From: Paraburkholderia sp. BL21I4N1
Lineage (GTDB): Bacteria > Pseudomonadota > Gammaproteobacteria > Burkholderiales > Burkholderiaceae
Reading direction: 5' to 3'
DNA length: 64,000 nt
Assembly: GCF_002973525.1 (NCBI RefSeq)
Contig: NZ_PVEN01000020.1
Location: forward strand, 62,001 to 126,000
The notes beneath the pieces were generated by a model. That model was given only the letters and a program-made list of their open reading frames with translations. It was not told where the DNA came from and did not search any database. The position numbers and the translations under genes are program-made. Each line of letters begins with the position of its first letter. Position 1 is the first letter of the stretch. Shown here one piece after another: positions 53,327 to 61,713 of the stretch.

Positions 53327-54271
53327 CTAAGCCGACGATGGGCGCCGGTTCACGTTTTGCGCCAGCCACGCATGAACCAGCGCCCACTGCGCGTGCTCGC
53401 AGAAATCGATCATTATCGTGCCGTGCGCGTCCGCGTGGTTTGCGAGGCCTTCGACCATCCTGTCATTGATGCCGCGCCGCCGGTCGTCGCCACAGGCTAC
53501 CTTACGGGGGTTTGCTCCCATGCCGGTGCCGCTGCAAAAATTGACGATCCAGCGCGGCGTTTCGGGTTGTTCCTTGCGTGAGAGCAAGGCCTCGATCACG
53601 CGGTATTTGTAATCTATCGACGCCTCGACCGGCACGCGAAACTCGTCCTGAATGACGAACTGTGCGCCCGGAGCATCGAGTTCGAACGTGGCGTTGTCAG
53701 GCCAGTTCGACAGATCGATGCCCAGCGCGCCATCGCTGGCAAATCGCCTCCACAGCACGATCGAACCGCGCACCTCGCCCAGACGCGGAATCGTATCGCC
53801 CAAATACCAGCGCTGCCGTGCATGGCGTTCGACATACAACTCGAACGTCCGCGCGAAACTGCGCGTGCAATCCCGCGTGCCGCATTCGTCCTTCACCGAC
53901 ATCACGATACATTCGCCGGGATATCGCGCCAGAAACTCGGCGCACGCGGCGATCACATCGTCGAACATCAGGCCGAGCGGTATGCGCGCGTGATTGATGT
54001 GAAACACATCTCCTTCATGCCGGCAGCGGATATCCAGCACGCGCACGCCTTGCGCCAACTGCTCCGCCAGCGTCGCCCCCTGTGTTTTCGCCAGCGAATC
54101 CTCAACGGTGTACGCGCAACTATCGTGACTGCCCGGCAATGCCAACCGACTCAGCAGGAGCTCGTCGGCCAGCCCCGACATCCAGCAAGCCGGCGCAAAA
54201 ACCGATGCCAATGCCGGCGCCTGGCCAAAATAATCGCCCTGCCCGCTTATATCGTGTTCGACGTTCATCAT
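53327..54271 (-). CDS. phosphatidylinositol-specific phospholipase C-like protein
   Basis: 314 residues from ATG 54271, which has AGAGGA five bases upstream. The PI-PLC X domain is clear: LPGSHDSCAYTVEDS (His49), GVRVLDIRCRHEGDVFHINH (second His94), FLARYPGECIVMSVKDE, and a late MIDFCEHAQWALV. Both general-base/acid histidines are present. No signal peptide is obvious, so secretion would need another route or the enzyme is cytoplasmic. Its neighbours are a convergent Tat lipoprotein and a divergent LacI gene. Confidence 0.87.
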   Translation of the reverse strand: MMNVEHDISGQGDYFGQAPALASVFAPACWMSGLADELLLSRLALPGSHDSCAYTVEDSLAKTQGATLAEQLAQGVRVLDIRCRHEGDVFHINHARIPLGLMFDDVIAACAEFLARYPGECIVMSVKDECGTRDCTRSFARTFELYVERHARQRWYLGDTIPRLGEVRGSIVLWRRFASDGALGIDLSNWPDNATFELDAPGAQFVIQDEFRVPVEASIDYKYRVIEALLSRKEQPETPRWIVNFCSGTGMGANPRKVACGDDRRRGINDRMVEGLANHADAHGTIMIDFCEHAQWALVHAWLAQNVNRRPSSA

Positions 54272-54333
54272 CTTGTCCTCTTGATCGGGCAAGCTGCGTT
54301 AAGCTAGCTTCGCGTCCCTTCATTCATTCACAC

Positions 54334-55362
54334 ATGCCTAAGAAACAAACGCTTTGGGTTACCGCCGCCGACGTCGCGCGCCGCGCCGGTGTGTCGCGCT
54401 CCGCCGTCTCGCGCGCCTTCTCGCCGACCGCGAGCATCGCACCCGAAACACGGCAGCGCGTGATGGAGGCCGCCGACGCGCTGGGCTATCAGGTCAACCA
54501 GATCGCCCGCGAAATGATCATGCAGCGCAGCAGCATGGTCGGCGTCGTCACGGCGGGTTTCGAAAACCCGTTCCGCGCCAAGCTGCTCTCGCATATCATC
54601 GCCGCGCTCGGGCGCCAGCAACTCACGCCGCTCGTGATGAACGCGGAAGACCCCGTGCAAATCAAGCATTCGCTGGAAATGCTGCTGAGCTACCGCATCG
54701 CCGGCATCATCATGACTTCGGCGTCACCGCCGCTCGGCCTCGCTCGCCAGTACCTCGAACGCGAGATTCCGGTCGCGATGATCAACCGTGCGTCGGATCT
54801 GCCCGGCGCGGACGTCGTGGTCAGCGACAACGCGGCCGGCGCCGCGCTTGCCGCGCGCATGCTGATCGACGCGGGGGCGACGCGGCTCGCTTTTGTCGGC
54901 CCGACGAAGACCAGCTACAACGGCAAATCGCGCCGCACCGGCTTTGTTCGCGCGGTCCAGCGCATCGCCAAAGACGACCCGCGCCTCATCGATCCAGTCC
55001 TGGTTCACGCCACGGAAGCAGATACCTACGAATGCGGGGTGACGGCGGCGCAAGCGGTCCTCACGCAAAACCCGCGGCCCGACGGCGTGTTCTGTTCGCC
55101 GGATCTGCTGGCGCTGGGCTTTCTCGATGCCGCGCGTCAGCACTTCTCGATCCGCGTGCCCGAAGAGCTGCGCGTGGTCGGTTTCGACGATATCCCCGCT
55201 GCCGGCTACGAAAACTATCGACTCACCACCATTCACCAGGACACCTCCGGACTGGCGAATGCCGTGGTCGAAATGCTGATCGATCGCATGGCGTCGTTTT
55301 CCGGCGCCTCGCGCACTTACGTGGTGCCGGTCACGAGCGTGGTGCGCAAAAGCTGTGGCTGA
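54334..55362 (+). CDS. LacI-family regulator of the sugar ABC operon
   Basis: 342 residues: N-terminal LacI helix-turn-helix (VTAADVARRAGVSRSAVSRAF) with hinge, and a periplasmic-binding-like effector domain (VGVVTAGFENPFRAKLLSHI, VVGFDDIPAAGYENYRLTTI). A frame open to 54082 adds an Arg/Pro leader without support. AAGCTAGCTT, a perfect palindrome at 54301-54310, lies 24 bases before the start and could be an autoregulatory site. It is convergent with the ATPase gene of the sugar operon, whose operator is predicted near 60.95 kb. Confidence 0.92.
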   Translation: MPKKQTLWVTAADVARRAGVSRSAVSRAFSPTASIAPETRQRVMEAADALGYQVNQIAREMIMQRSSMVGVVTAGFENPFRAKLLSHIIAALGRQQLTPLVMNAEDPVQIKHSLEMLLSYRIAGIIMTSASPPLGLARQYLEREIPVAMINRASDLPGADVVVSDNAAGAALAARMLIDAGATRLAFVGPTKTSYNGKSRRTGFVRAVQRIAKDDPRLIDPVLVHATEADTYECGVTAAQAVLTQNPRPDGVFCSPDLLALGFLDAARQHFSIRVPEELRVVGFDDIPAAGYENYRLTTIHQDTSGLANAVVEMLIDRMASFSGASRTYVVPVTSVVRKSCG

Positions 55363-55369
55363 GCGGGCT

Positions 55370-56449
55370 TCAATTCACACGCCGCCCGCTCTGTCCGTCG
55401 AAAAAATGGAGCTGGGCCGCCGGTAACGCGACACCGAGTTGCTCGCCGCACGCCGGACGCTGGTGATACGGCAAGCGCACCACCAGGCTCTGTTTGCCGA
55501 GACGGCCGAACGCGAGATTGTCGGCACCTAACATCTTGCAGGCATCGACGGGTAGATGTATCGGCCGATCGTTTGTCACCGTCACGTGTTCGGGACGAAT
55601 GCCGAGCACGTACTCGCGATTCGGGTCGACCTGCATGCCGGATTCGCTCGCGCCCGCGATCGGAATGCGCGGCCCGTCGTCGGCGTCGAAGTGCTGCCGG
55701 TCGGCAGTCAAACGCCCGCGCAGCAGATTCATCGCGGGCGCTCCCATAAAGCTCGCGACAAACGTACTCTGCGGGCGCTCGTAGATCTGCTCCGGCGTCC
55801 CGATCTGCTCGATGCCGCCTTGATTCAGCACGACGATGCGTTGCGCGAGCGTCATCGCCTCCACCTGATCGTGTGTGACATACAGCGAAGTCGTACCCAG
55901 CCGCGTGTGCAAGTTGCGAATCTCGGCCCGCATCTGACTACGTAGTTTTGCGTCGAGGTTGGACAGCGGTTCGTCGAACAGAAACAGCGCGGGTTCGCGC
56001 ACGATCGCGCGGCCCATGGCGACACGCTGACGCTGACCGCCCGATAACGCGTGCGGCTTACGTTCGAGCAAGGCCTCGAGCGAGAGCATTCGCGCGGTCG
56101 ACGCGACGCGCTCCCGTACCTTGTCCGCCGCTATACCGCGCATGCGCAGACCGAACGCGATATTCTGCGCGACCGTCATGTGCGGATAGAGCGCGTAGCT
56201 TTGAAACACCATCGCGACATTGCGCTCCTGCGGCGCGATCTGATTGACGACGCGCGAGCCGATCCGAATGTCACCCGAGGTGATGGTGTCGAGACCCGCC
56301 GTCATTCTCAACAGGGTCGACTTGCCACAACCGGACGGGCCGACCAGCACGACGAATTCGCCGTCCGCCACGTCCAGATCGATATCGCGCAACACCTGCT
56401 GGCGACCGTGCCGCGTCTTGCAGACCGCACGGAGTGAGAGTGTAGCCAC
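55370..56449 (-). CDS. UgpC/MalK-type ABC transporter ATPase
   Basis: 359 residues. Walker A GPSGCGKST, signature LSGGQRQRVAMGRAIVREPALFLFDEP and the switch STHD-like TSLYVTHDQVEAM are complete, and the C-terminal ~120 residues form the MOI-type regulatory domain. The start is GTG 56449 with AAGGAA six bases upstream. It serves the permeases encoded at 57.9-59.6 kb, separated from them by a porin gene and a strong hairpin. Confidence 0.92.
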   Translation of the reverse strand: MATLSLRAVCKTRHGRQQVLRDIDLDVADGEFVVLVGPSGCGKSTLLRMTAGLDTITSGDIRIGSRVVNQIAPQERNVAMVFQSYALYPHMTVAQNIAFGLRMRGIAADKVRERVASTARMLSLEALLERKPHALSGGQRQRVAMGRAIVREPALFLFDEPLSNLDAKLRSQMRAEIRNLHTRLGTTSLYVTHDQVEAMTLAQRIVVLNQGGIEQIGTPEQIYERPQSTFVASFMGAPAMNLLRGRLTADRQHFDADDGPRIPIAGASESGMQVDPNREYVLGIRPEHVTVTNDRPIHLPVDACKMLGADNLAFGRLGKQSLVVRLPYHQRPACGEQLGVALPAAQLHFFDGQSGRRVN

Positions 56450-56511
56450 CGTGTATTCCTTGTCGTATTACCATCGCGTCCCGCCATGGAGCATGAGCCG
56501 CTGCACAGGGC

Positions 56512-56553
56512 GGCCTCTCTTGTGTCACGCCAATTCGCAGCACAAGAGAGGCC
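56512..56553 (-). terminator. 13-bp perfect hairpin between porin and ATPase genes
   Basis: GGCCTCTCTTGTG (56512-56524) and CACAAGAGAGGCC (56541-56553) are exact complements with a 16-base loop. It starts 51 bases after the porin stop in an otherwise continuous operon. No T-run follows, so it may process or stabilise the porin message, or partly terminate it. Confidence 0.5.
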
Positions 56554-56604
56554 TGGATCGCAGAGACTTCGAGCGCCGCCCACCATCGCGGCGGCACGCA
56601 CGAA

Positions 56605-57810
56605 TCAGAAGCGATGCAGGATGCCGACGCCCGCCGTGAATTGAGTGCTCGTCGACGACGGCGAACCGTTGAAGCCGTCGCCGATCGATGCCGTGGCGTC
56701 GATGATCTTCACGCCGTTCGAGCCGATCGTCTTGCCGCTCGAGTGTTGATACGCTTCACCCAGATACAGCCCCGTGCGGGACGACAGGCTGTAGTACTGC
56801 GTCAGCGAAATCTGATGGTATTGCGCCGCGCTGCTGATACCGTTCGACTGCGTCGCGCGCGTATAGCTATAGCCGCCCGCGAAATCCCAGCTCACGGTCG
56901 GCTTCCAGTGCAAAACCGCGCCGGCCGTATTGAAGGTCGCCGTGTTCAGGAATGCCGAGCCCACACCCGGGATGTACTGCACGTTCGAGTACGACACCGA
57001 CACGTCCCACGCCGGCGAGAACTTGTAGCCGGCCGTCACCGCCACACGCTGCTGCGCTTGCGCGGTCACGTAGCCGTTGTTGATGGCCGAAATGCCGGGC
57101 TGGCCGCCGGAGTTCGTCGTCGAGTCCGTGCCCCATGCGCCGCCGCCAACCGTCGAATTGTTGACGCGCTGGAAGCCCGCCGCCACGCCGAACGGTCCAT
57201 TCAGATACTGAATCGCCGCACTCCAGGTCGAGCCGCGATTGGTGCTGCCCGCCACACCGCCGAGCGCGTACGAACCGCTCACCGTAAAGCCATAGAACTT
57301 CGGCGACGTATAAACCAGCGAGTTGTTCGCGCGAATCGTCGTGTCGAGCGAATCGAGATCGCCCGGATGCGCGCCGAAGAATCCAGTCAGGTACGTGGTC
57401 GGGCTATAAGGCGAAAGCAGCGTGTAGTACGCCGTATATTGGCGGCCCGCCGTCAACGTACCGTAGACCGCACTCGTCAAGCCGATCCATTCCTGGCGCG
57501 TAAACATGCCGCCTGTGAATTGCGACTGCCCGTTTTCGCTATTCACGCCCGCTTCGAGCTGGAAGATCGCCTTCAAACCGCCGCCGAGATCTTCGCTGCC
57601 CTTCAGGCCGAACCGGCTGCCGGCCCATGCGCCGTTCGACATCGTGATCGCCGAATGGCCGCCCGTCGTCGAACCGCGCGACGTGCTGCTGTTCTGATAG
57701 ACGAGGCCGTTATCGATCACCCCGTAGAGCGTAACGCTGCTTTGCGCGTGAGCCGCAGTGGACGCAACGAGGCCCGCGGTCGCCAGCGCGACCGCCAGAT
57801 GCTTGTTCAT
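56605..57810 (-). CDS. Gram-negative porin (Omp32/OpcP-like)
   Basis: 401 residues: signal peptide MNKHLAVALATAGLVASTAA followed by HAQSSVTLYGVIDNG, the beta-proteobacterial porin signature, then KGSEDLGGGLKAIFQLEAGV and GLTSAVYGTLTAGRQYTAYY. It ends with a terminal Phe (ILHRF). GGAGA precedes ATG 57810. Embedded between the permease and ATPase genes of a sugar ABC operon, it probably gives outer-membrane entry for the same sugar. Confidence 0.92.
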   Translation of the reverse strand: MNKHLAVALATAGLVASTAAHAQSSVTLYGVIDNGLVYQNSSTSRGSTTGGHSAITMSNGAWAGSRFGLKGSEDLGGGLKAIFQLEAGVNSENGQSQFTGGMFTRQEWIGLTSAVYGTLTAGRQYTAYYTLLSPYSPTTYLTGFFGAHPGDLDSLDTTIRANNSLVYTSPKFYGFTVSGSYALGGVAGSTNRGSTWSAAIQYLNGPFGVAAGFQRVNNSTVGGGAWGTDSTTNSGGQPGISAINNGYVTAQAQQRVAVTAGYKFSPAWDVSVSYSNVQYIPGVGSAFLNTATFNTAGAVLHWKPTVSWDFAGGYSYTRATQSNGISSAAQYHQISLTQYYSLSSRTGLYLGEAYQHSSGKTIGSNGVKIIDATASIGDGFNGSPSSTSTQFTAGVGILHRF

Positions 57811-57920
57811 TTTCGTGGATCTCCAGATGGTAGGTAGACGAGCGCGAAGCACCCGATACATTGACAAAGTCACCCGACGCAGGCGCCATCGACCAGCGCG
57901 TGCCGCCTGCTTTATTTGCT

Positions 57921-58778
57921 TTACTTCAGCCCTCCGGAAAACCCGCGCAGCAGATAGCGCTGCACGTATCCCGCGACGGCCAGGGTCGGCAGCGAAGCGA
58001 TCAGGCCGACACTCATCAGATCGCCCCAGTCGATGCCGTTTTCAGTGACATAACCCGCCACCGCGAGCGGCAACGTAAAGCGGCTCGGCGTGGTGAGAAA
58101 CAGCAGCGCCAGCAGAAATTCGTTCCACGCGGCGATCAGCACGAAGATTGCGGTCGCCACGAGCCCCGGCGCGCATAACGGCAGCACGATATAGACGAGC
58201 CGCTGCACGAGACCCGCGCCGTCCAGGCAGGCGGCCTCTTCATAATCGATCGGCACTTCACGGACGAACGAAAGCAGCATCCAGATCGACAGCGGCAGCG
58301 TGTACACCTGGTAGGCGAGCATCAATCCGAATTCGGAATCGAGAAGATGCAGGTTTTTGGCGAGCGTGAACAACGGCACCGCCACGGTGATCGGCGGCAT
58401 CAGCTTGACCGCCAGCACCAGCATCAGGAACAGCAGATCGAGGCGCGCCGGAAAGCGCATGCGCACGAGTGCATACGCGGCAGGAAAAGCGAGCGCGAGC
58501 GACAGCACGGTCGTCCCGCCGCTGACGAGCACCGAGTTCAGCAACTGCCGGCCGATACCGCTCGCCCACACCGATTCGAAGTGCTGCAAGGTCGGCACGT
58601 GCGGCCACAACAACAGCGGATGATCGAGACGTTCAAGCGTCGGCGTGAAGGCGGCGCCGACCATCCAGATACAAGGCAGCAGCAACAGGATCAGTGCGAT
58701 GGCCCGCGACAGCCAAAGCGCGGCCTGCTGGCCCAGGCCCGCCGGAAGCAACGTGGAAGACGACGTAACGGTATTCAT
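57921..58778 (-). CDS. MalG/UgpE-type ABC permease
   Basis: 285 residues from ATG 58778, six membrane segments, with the EAA loop (YEEAACLDGAGLVQRLVYIVLPL) that docks the ATPase. Overlaps the upstream permease by ATGA. Frames extending to 59063 lie within that upstream gene. Confidence 0.92.
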   Translation of the reverse strand: MNTVTSSSTLLPAGLGQQAALWLSRAIALILLLLPCIWMVGAAFTPTLERLDHPLLLWPHVPTLQHFESVWASGIGRQLLNSVLVSGGTTVLSLALAFPAAYALVRMRFPARLDLLFLMLVLAVKLMPPITVAVPLFTLAKNLHLLDSEFGLMLAYQVYTLPLSIWMLLSFVREVPIDYEEAACLDGAGLVQRLVYIVLPLCAPGLVATAIFVLIAAWNEFLLALLFLTTPSRFTLPLAVAGYVTENGIDWGDLMSVGLIASLPTLAVAGYVQRYLLRGFSGGLK

Positions 58779-59647
58779 CGCGCGCCCGCCTTGCGGATCG
58801 ACAGCCATACGTTGACCGACACCAGCACCGCCGAAATCAGCAACATCAGCACCGAAGCGGCGCTGGCCGGCCCGACGTTGAAGAAGCGGAAACCCGTGTC
58901 GTAGATATAGGTGGACAGGGTCTGCGTCGCATTGCCGGGACCGCCGCCCGTCAACGCATAGACCTTGTCGAACAGCTTGAAGGTGTCGATCGAACGCAGC
59001 AGCATGGCGAGCACGATCTGCGGAACGATCAGCGGCAACGTGATGTGGCGCAGGCATTGCCACTCGCTCGCGCCGTCGGTGCGCGCCGCTTCATACAGTT
59101 CCGGCGCGATGGACTGCAGGCCGGCGAGAATGATCAGAAAGGCCATTGGCGTCCATTGCCAGACATCCACCAGAATCAGCGACCAGATCGCGAGGTGCGG
59201 ATCGGACAGCCATTGCACGGCGGGCTGACCGAACACCGCCAGCAGCGCGTTCAGAAAGCCGCTGTAGTTCAGCCAGTTGCGCCAGATCGCCGAGCACACC
59301 AGGGTGGAGAGCATCATCGGCAGAATCGCGAGCGGAATGATGAAACGGCGGCCGGCGAACGCGCGTGAGAACAGCAGCGCCAATGCGCCGCCGAGCACGA
59401 CTTCGATCACCGACGCCACGACCGTGAACTGCAGCGTATTGGCGAAGCTCGCGGAAAACTCGCTGTCGCCGAGCACCGCACGGTAGTTTTCCAGCCCGGT
59501 AAAGAAGCGCTGGCCCGACGCATAGTCGACGTTGAAGAAAGAGTCGACCAGCACACGCAGCACCGGATACAGCGCAAGCACGCCGAGCACCAGCAAAGCG
59601 GGGCCCACCAGCAGGACCAGTGGCAGATAGCGGCGCACGGCGTTCAT
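58775..59647 (-). CDS. MalF/UgpA-type ABC permease
   Basis: 290 residues, six membrane segments, EAA loop ELYEAARTDGASEWQCLRHI. Starts 25 bases after the binding protein stop. Forms the inner-membrane channel with the downstream permease. Confidence 0.93.
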   Translation of the reverse strand: MNAVRRYLPLVLLVGPALLVLGVLALYPVLRVLVDSFFNVDYASGQRFFTGLENYRAVLGDSEFSASFANTLQFTVVASVIEVVLGGALALLFSRAFAGRRFIIPLAILPMMLSTLVCSAIWRNWLNYSGFLNALLAVFGQPAVQWLSDPHLAIWSLILVDVWQWTPMAFLIILAGLQSIAPELYEAARTDGASEWQCLRHITLPLIVPQIVLAMLLRSIDTFKLFDKVYALTGGGPGNATQTLSTYIYDTGFRFFNVGPASAASVLMLLISAVLVSVNVWLSIRKAGAR

Positions 59648-59672
59648 GGAATGGATCGACAGGACGACGGCG

Positions 59673-60911
59673 TTATTTGGCCGCGGCGGCGAGCGCCGGC
59701 GTGATCTTTTGCGCGGCCTGATGCAAGGCGGCGTCCGGCGCGAGCTGACCGGTCAGCACCAGTTGCAACGCGTCGCCGAGAATGCTCTCGATCTGCTGCC
59801 AGTCCTTCACACGCGGACGGGCACGGCCGGCTTCGAGCGCCTTGAGCTGATCCGGATACCAGCGGAATTGCTTCACCAGTGCCGGATCTTCGAACACGCT
59901 TTTACGCGTGGGCGGAATGCCCATCGCGGCCAGACGCGTTTGCGTGTCGCGGTTGGTCAGATAGACCAGGAACGCTTGTGCGAGCGTGGCGTGCGGTGCG
60001 TCTTTCGGAATCGCCATCTGCCAGATGCCGAGCATCGGCGACGGCCCTTTCACCTGGCCCGGCGGCGCCTGTAGCGCGACTTCGCCGACCACGCGCGACT
60101 GCTTCGGATCGTCGAGCGCGGGAATCCATGCCGGCCAGACCTCCAGCGCTTGCGCCGCCGCGCCCTTTTGCAACGCGTCGCGCACTTCGGCGGCACCATA
60201 AACCGCGACGTCCTTCGGTGCATTGTTTTTTAGCGCGACAAACATTTTCAGGGCCGTCAGCGCTTGTGGGGAATCGATCGTCACCTTGCCGCTCTGATCG
60301 ATCACGTCGCCGCCGTACGCCCACAGAATCGGCAGGAAACCGGTCACGACCGGGTTGCCCTTCGCGCCACGAAACACCACGCCGGACACGTCCTTATCCG
60401 CGGCACCGGTGGTTTGGGCGATCTTCAGCACGTCGTCCCAGTTGCGCGGCGGCTGCAGCTTGTATCGGGTCAGCAGGTCGCGCCGATACGCGAACATCTC
60501 GACGTTGCCCACTACCGGCAGCGCGTACAAACCGCCCGACGGCGCGCGGCCGAGCGCGACGGTCGACGCCACCATGTCCGCGTCGGCGAGGTCTGCCGGC
60601 AGCGGCTTGAGCCAGCCGTTCGACATGAATTCGGGCGACCACGTGTCGTCCATCATCACCAGATCGAAAGCGCCGGTGCCTTCGCGCATCGACAGTTTCA
60701 GCTTCTGGTACAGGTTCGCATTGGGCAGTTTCAGCAGTTCGATGTCCGCGCCGGGGTGCAGTTTCGTGAAACCGGCGACGGCGTCCGCCAGGCCGCGTCC
60801 ATAGATATCGTCGCGGCCGGCGATCACGAGATCGGCTGCGCCGGCGCTCGACGCTGCTATGGATAAGGCGACGGCAACGGACACGGCGCGCAGGCTGCTG
60901 AACAGTTTCAT
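59673..60911 (-). CDS. periplasmic sugar-binding protein (ABC family 1)
   Basis: 412 residues from ATG 60911, with GAGAG seven bases upstream and a signal peptide (AVSVAVALSIAASSAGAADL). Family 1 solute-binding features are present: DIYGRGLADAVAGFTKLHPG, DLVMMDDTWSPEFMSNGWLK, TVALGRAPSGGLYALPVVGN. First gene of the operon, with a LacI-type dyad 40 bases upstream. The sugar is not predictable. Confidence 0.92.
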   Translation of the reverse strand: MKLFSSLRAVSVAVALSIAASSAGAADLVIAGRDDIYGRGLADAVAGFTKLHPGADIELLKLPNANLYQKLKLSMREGTGAFDLVMMDDTWSPEFMSNGWLKPLPADLADADMVASTVALGRAPSGGLYALPVVGNVEMFAYRRDLLTRYKLQPPRNWDDVLKIAQTTGAADKDVSGVVFRGAKGNPVVTGFLPILWAYGGDVIDQSGKVTIDSPQALTALKMFVALKNNAPKDVAVYGAAEVRDALQKGAAAQALEVWPAWIPALDDPKQSRVVGEVALQAPPGQVKGPSPMLGIWQMAIPKDAPHATLAQAFLVYLTNRDTQTRLAAMGIPPTRKSVFEDPALVKQFRWYPDQLKALEAGRARPRVKDWQQIESILGDALQLVLTGQLAPDAALHQAAQKITPALAAAAK

Positions 60912-60950
60912 GCGATCTCTCGACGAAGGAACGGAACTCGGGCGGGTTGA

Positions 60951-60966
60951 TTGCAAGCGTGTGCAA
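60951..60966. promoter_or_regulatory. LacI-type operator of the sugar ABC operon
   Basis: TTGCAAGCGTGTGCAA: arms TTGCA and TGCAA around AGCGTG. It differs from the palindrome TTGCAAGCGCTTGCAA, a common LacI-family half-site pair, at two central positions. It lies 40 bases upstream of the binding protein start. Confidence 0.6.
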
Positions 60967-61149
60967 CGACGCGTACAAATCTCTCTCGATACATGGCCGC
61001 TATTCTGGCTGTGGATCGTTAAAGATTTATGGCAAGGGAATGGAAAGGTGCAGGACGACCGGGAAGCCGCGAAGGCGTGACAGCGAAATCGGCGCGCCAG
61101 GCATTAAGCGCTAAGGCGAAGCGCGCCGATAGAAATGCCGATGAATCAG

Positions 61150-61587
61150 TTAGCCGACATTCGGCCCCGACGGCACATAGTCGATGACGATCTGCGGAAC
61201 CGTCACGACTTTCCCGGCGTTGAACGCGAACTTTTTGAACGTGTCCGGATTCGGAATCCACTGCTTGGTGCCGTTCGACACCAGATACTCCGGCGCCGCT
61301 CCATTGCCCTTGGCCAGCACAGCACCCGAGGTGAGTGCGGGACCACGCGGCACGTTGTCGACGAGATAGTCGCTCACCACCACACCGTTCCACGAAGCGA
61401 ACAGGTTGTTGTACGTTTCTGGATTCGGAATCCACTGAAGCTGGCCGTTCAGCACCAGATAAATGGCCCCCCCGTTGCTGGCGATGACGCGTTCGCCGTC
61501 ATACTTGCGCCAGTCCACGGCAAACGATTCCCTGACCTGATTTTCCGGGGCGATGATACGGTCTTTCTCAAGCGTTTGTGATGACAT
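61150..61587 (-). CDS. small protein of two WIPNP repeats
   Basis: 145 residues from ATG 61587 with GGAGA upstream; a frame to 61635 would add 16 residues. After a short leader (MSSQTLEKDRIIAPENQ) it holds two ~43-residue repeats: residues 41-83 (AIYLVLNGQLQWIPNPETYN) and 98-142 (PEYLVSNGTKQWIPNPDTFK), each ending in V-P-x-G-P. Similar YLVxNGxxxWIPNPxTF units occur in secreted bacterial proteins as small beta units, but no signal peptide is seen here. No Cys. It is the last gene after the radical SAM gene, 126 bp away, so it may be its substrate or partner. Confidence 0.72.
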   Translation of the reverse strand: MSSQTLEKDRIIAPENQVRESFAVDWRKYDGERVIASNGGAIYLVLNGQLQWIPNPETYNNLFASWNGVVVSDYLVDNVPRGPALTSGAVLAKGNGAAPEYLVSNGTKQWIPNPDTFKKFAFNAGKVVTVPQIVIDYVPSGPNVG

Positions 61588-61713
61588 TATGATCTCCGAT
61601 GGTGATGCATTGAAAGAGTGAATCAGACCTGCCAACGTCTACTTCTGTCTCAACCAACAGAACATCTCTCGCCTTGTCCCAGGCGTGTTTCTCCAGCATT
61701 TCGTACGATGCGA

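Noticed and set aside
61568-61699. A 43-codon frame (MLEKHAWDKARDVLLVETEV) between the radical SAM and WIPNP genes, considered as a peptide precursor
   Set aside because: It lacks a ribosome site and overlaps the start of the WIPNP gene; its composition follows an out-of-frame extension from the radical SAM gene. Conservation would be needed to revive it.
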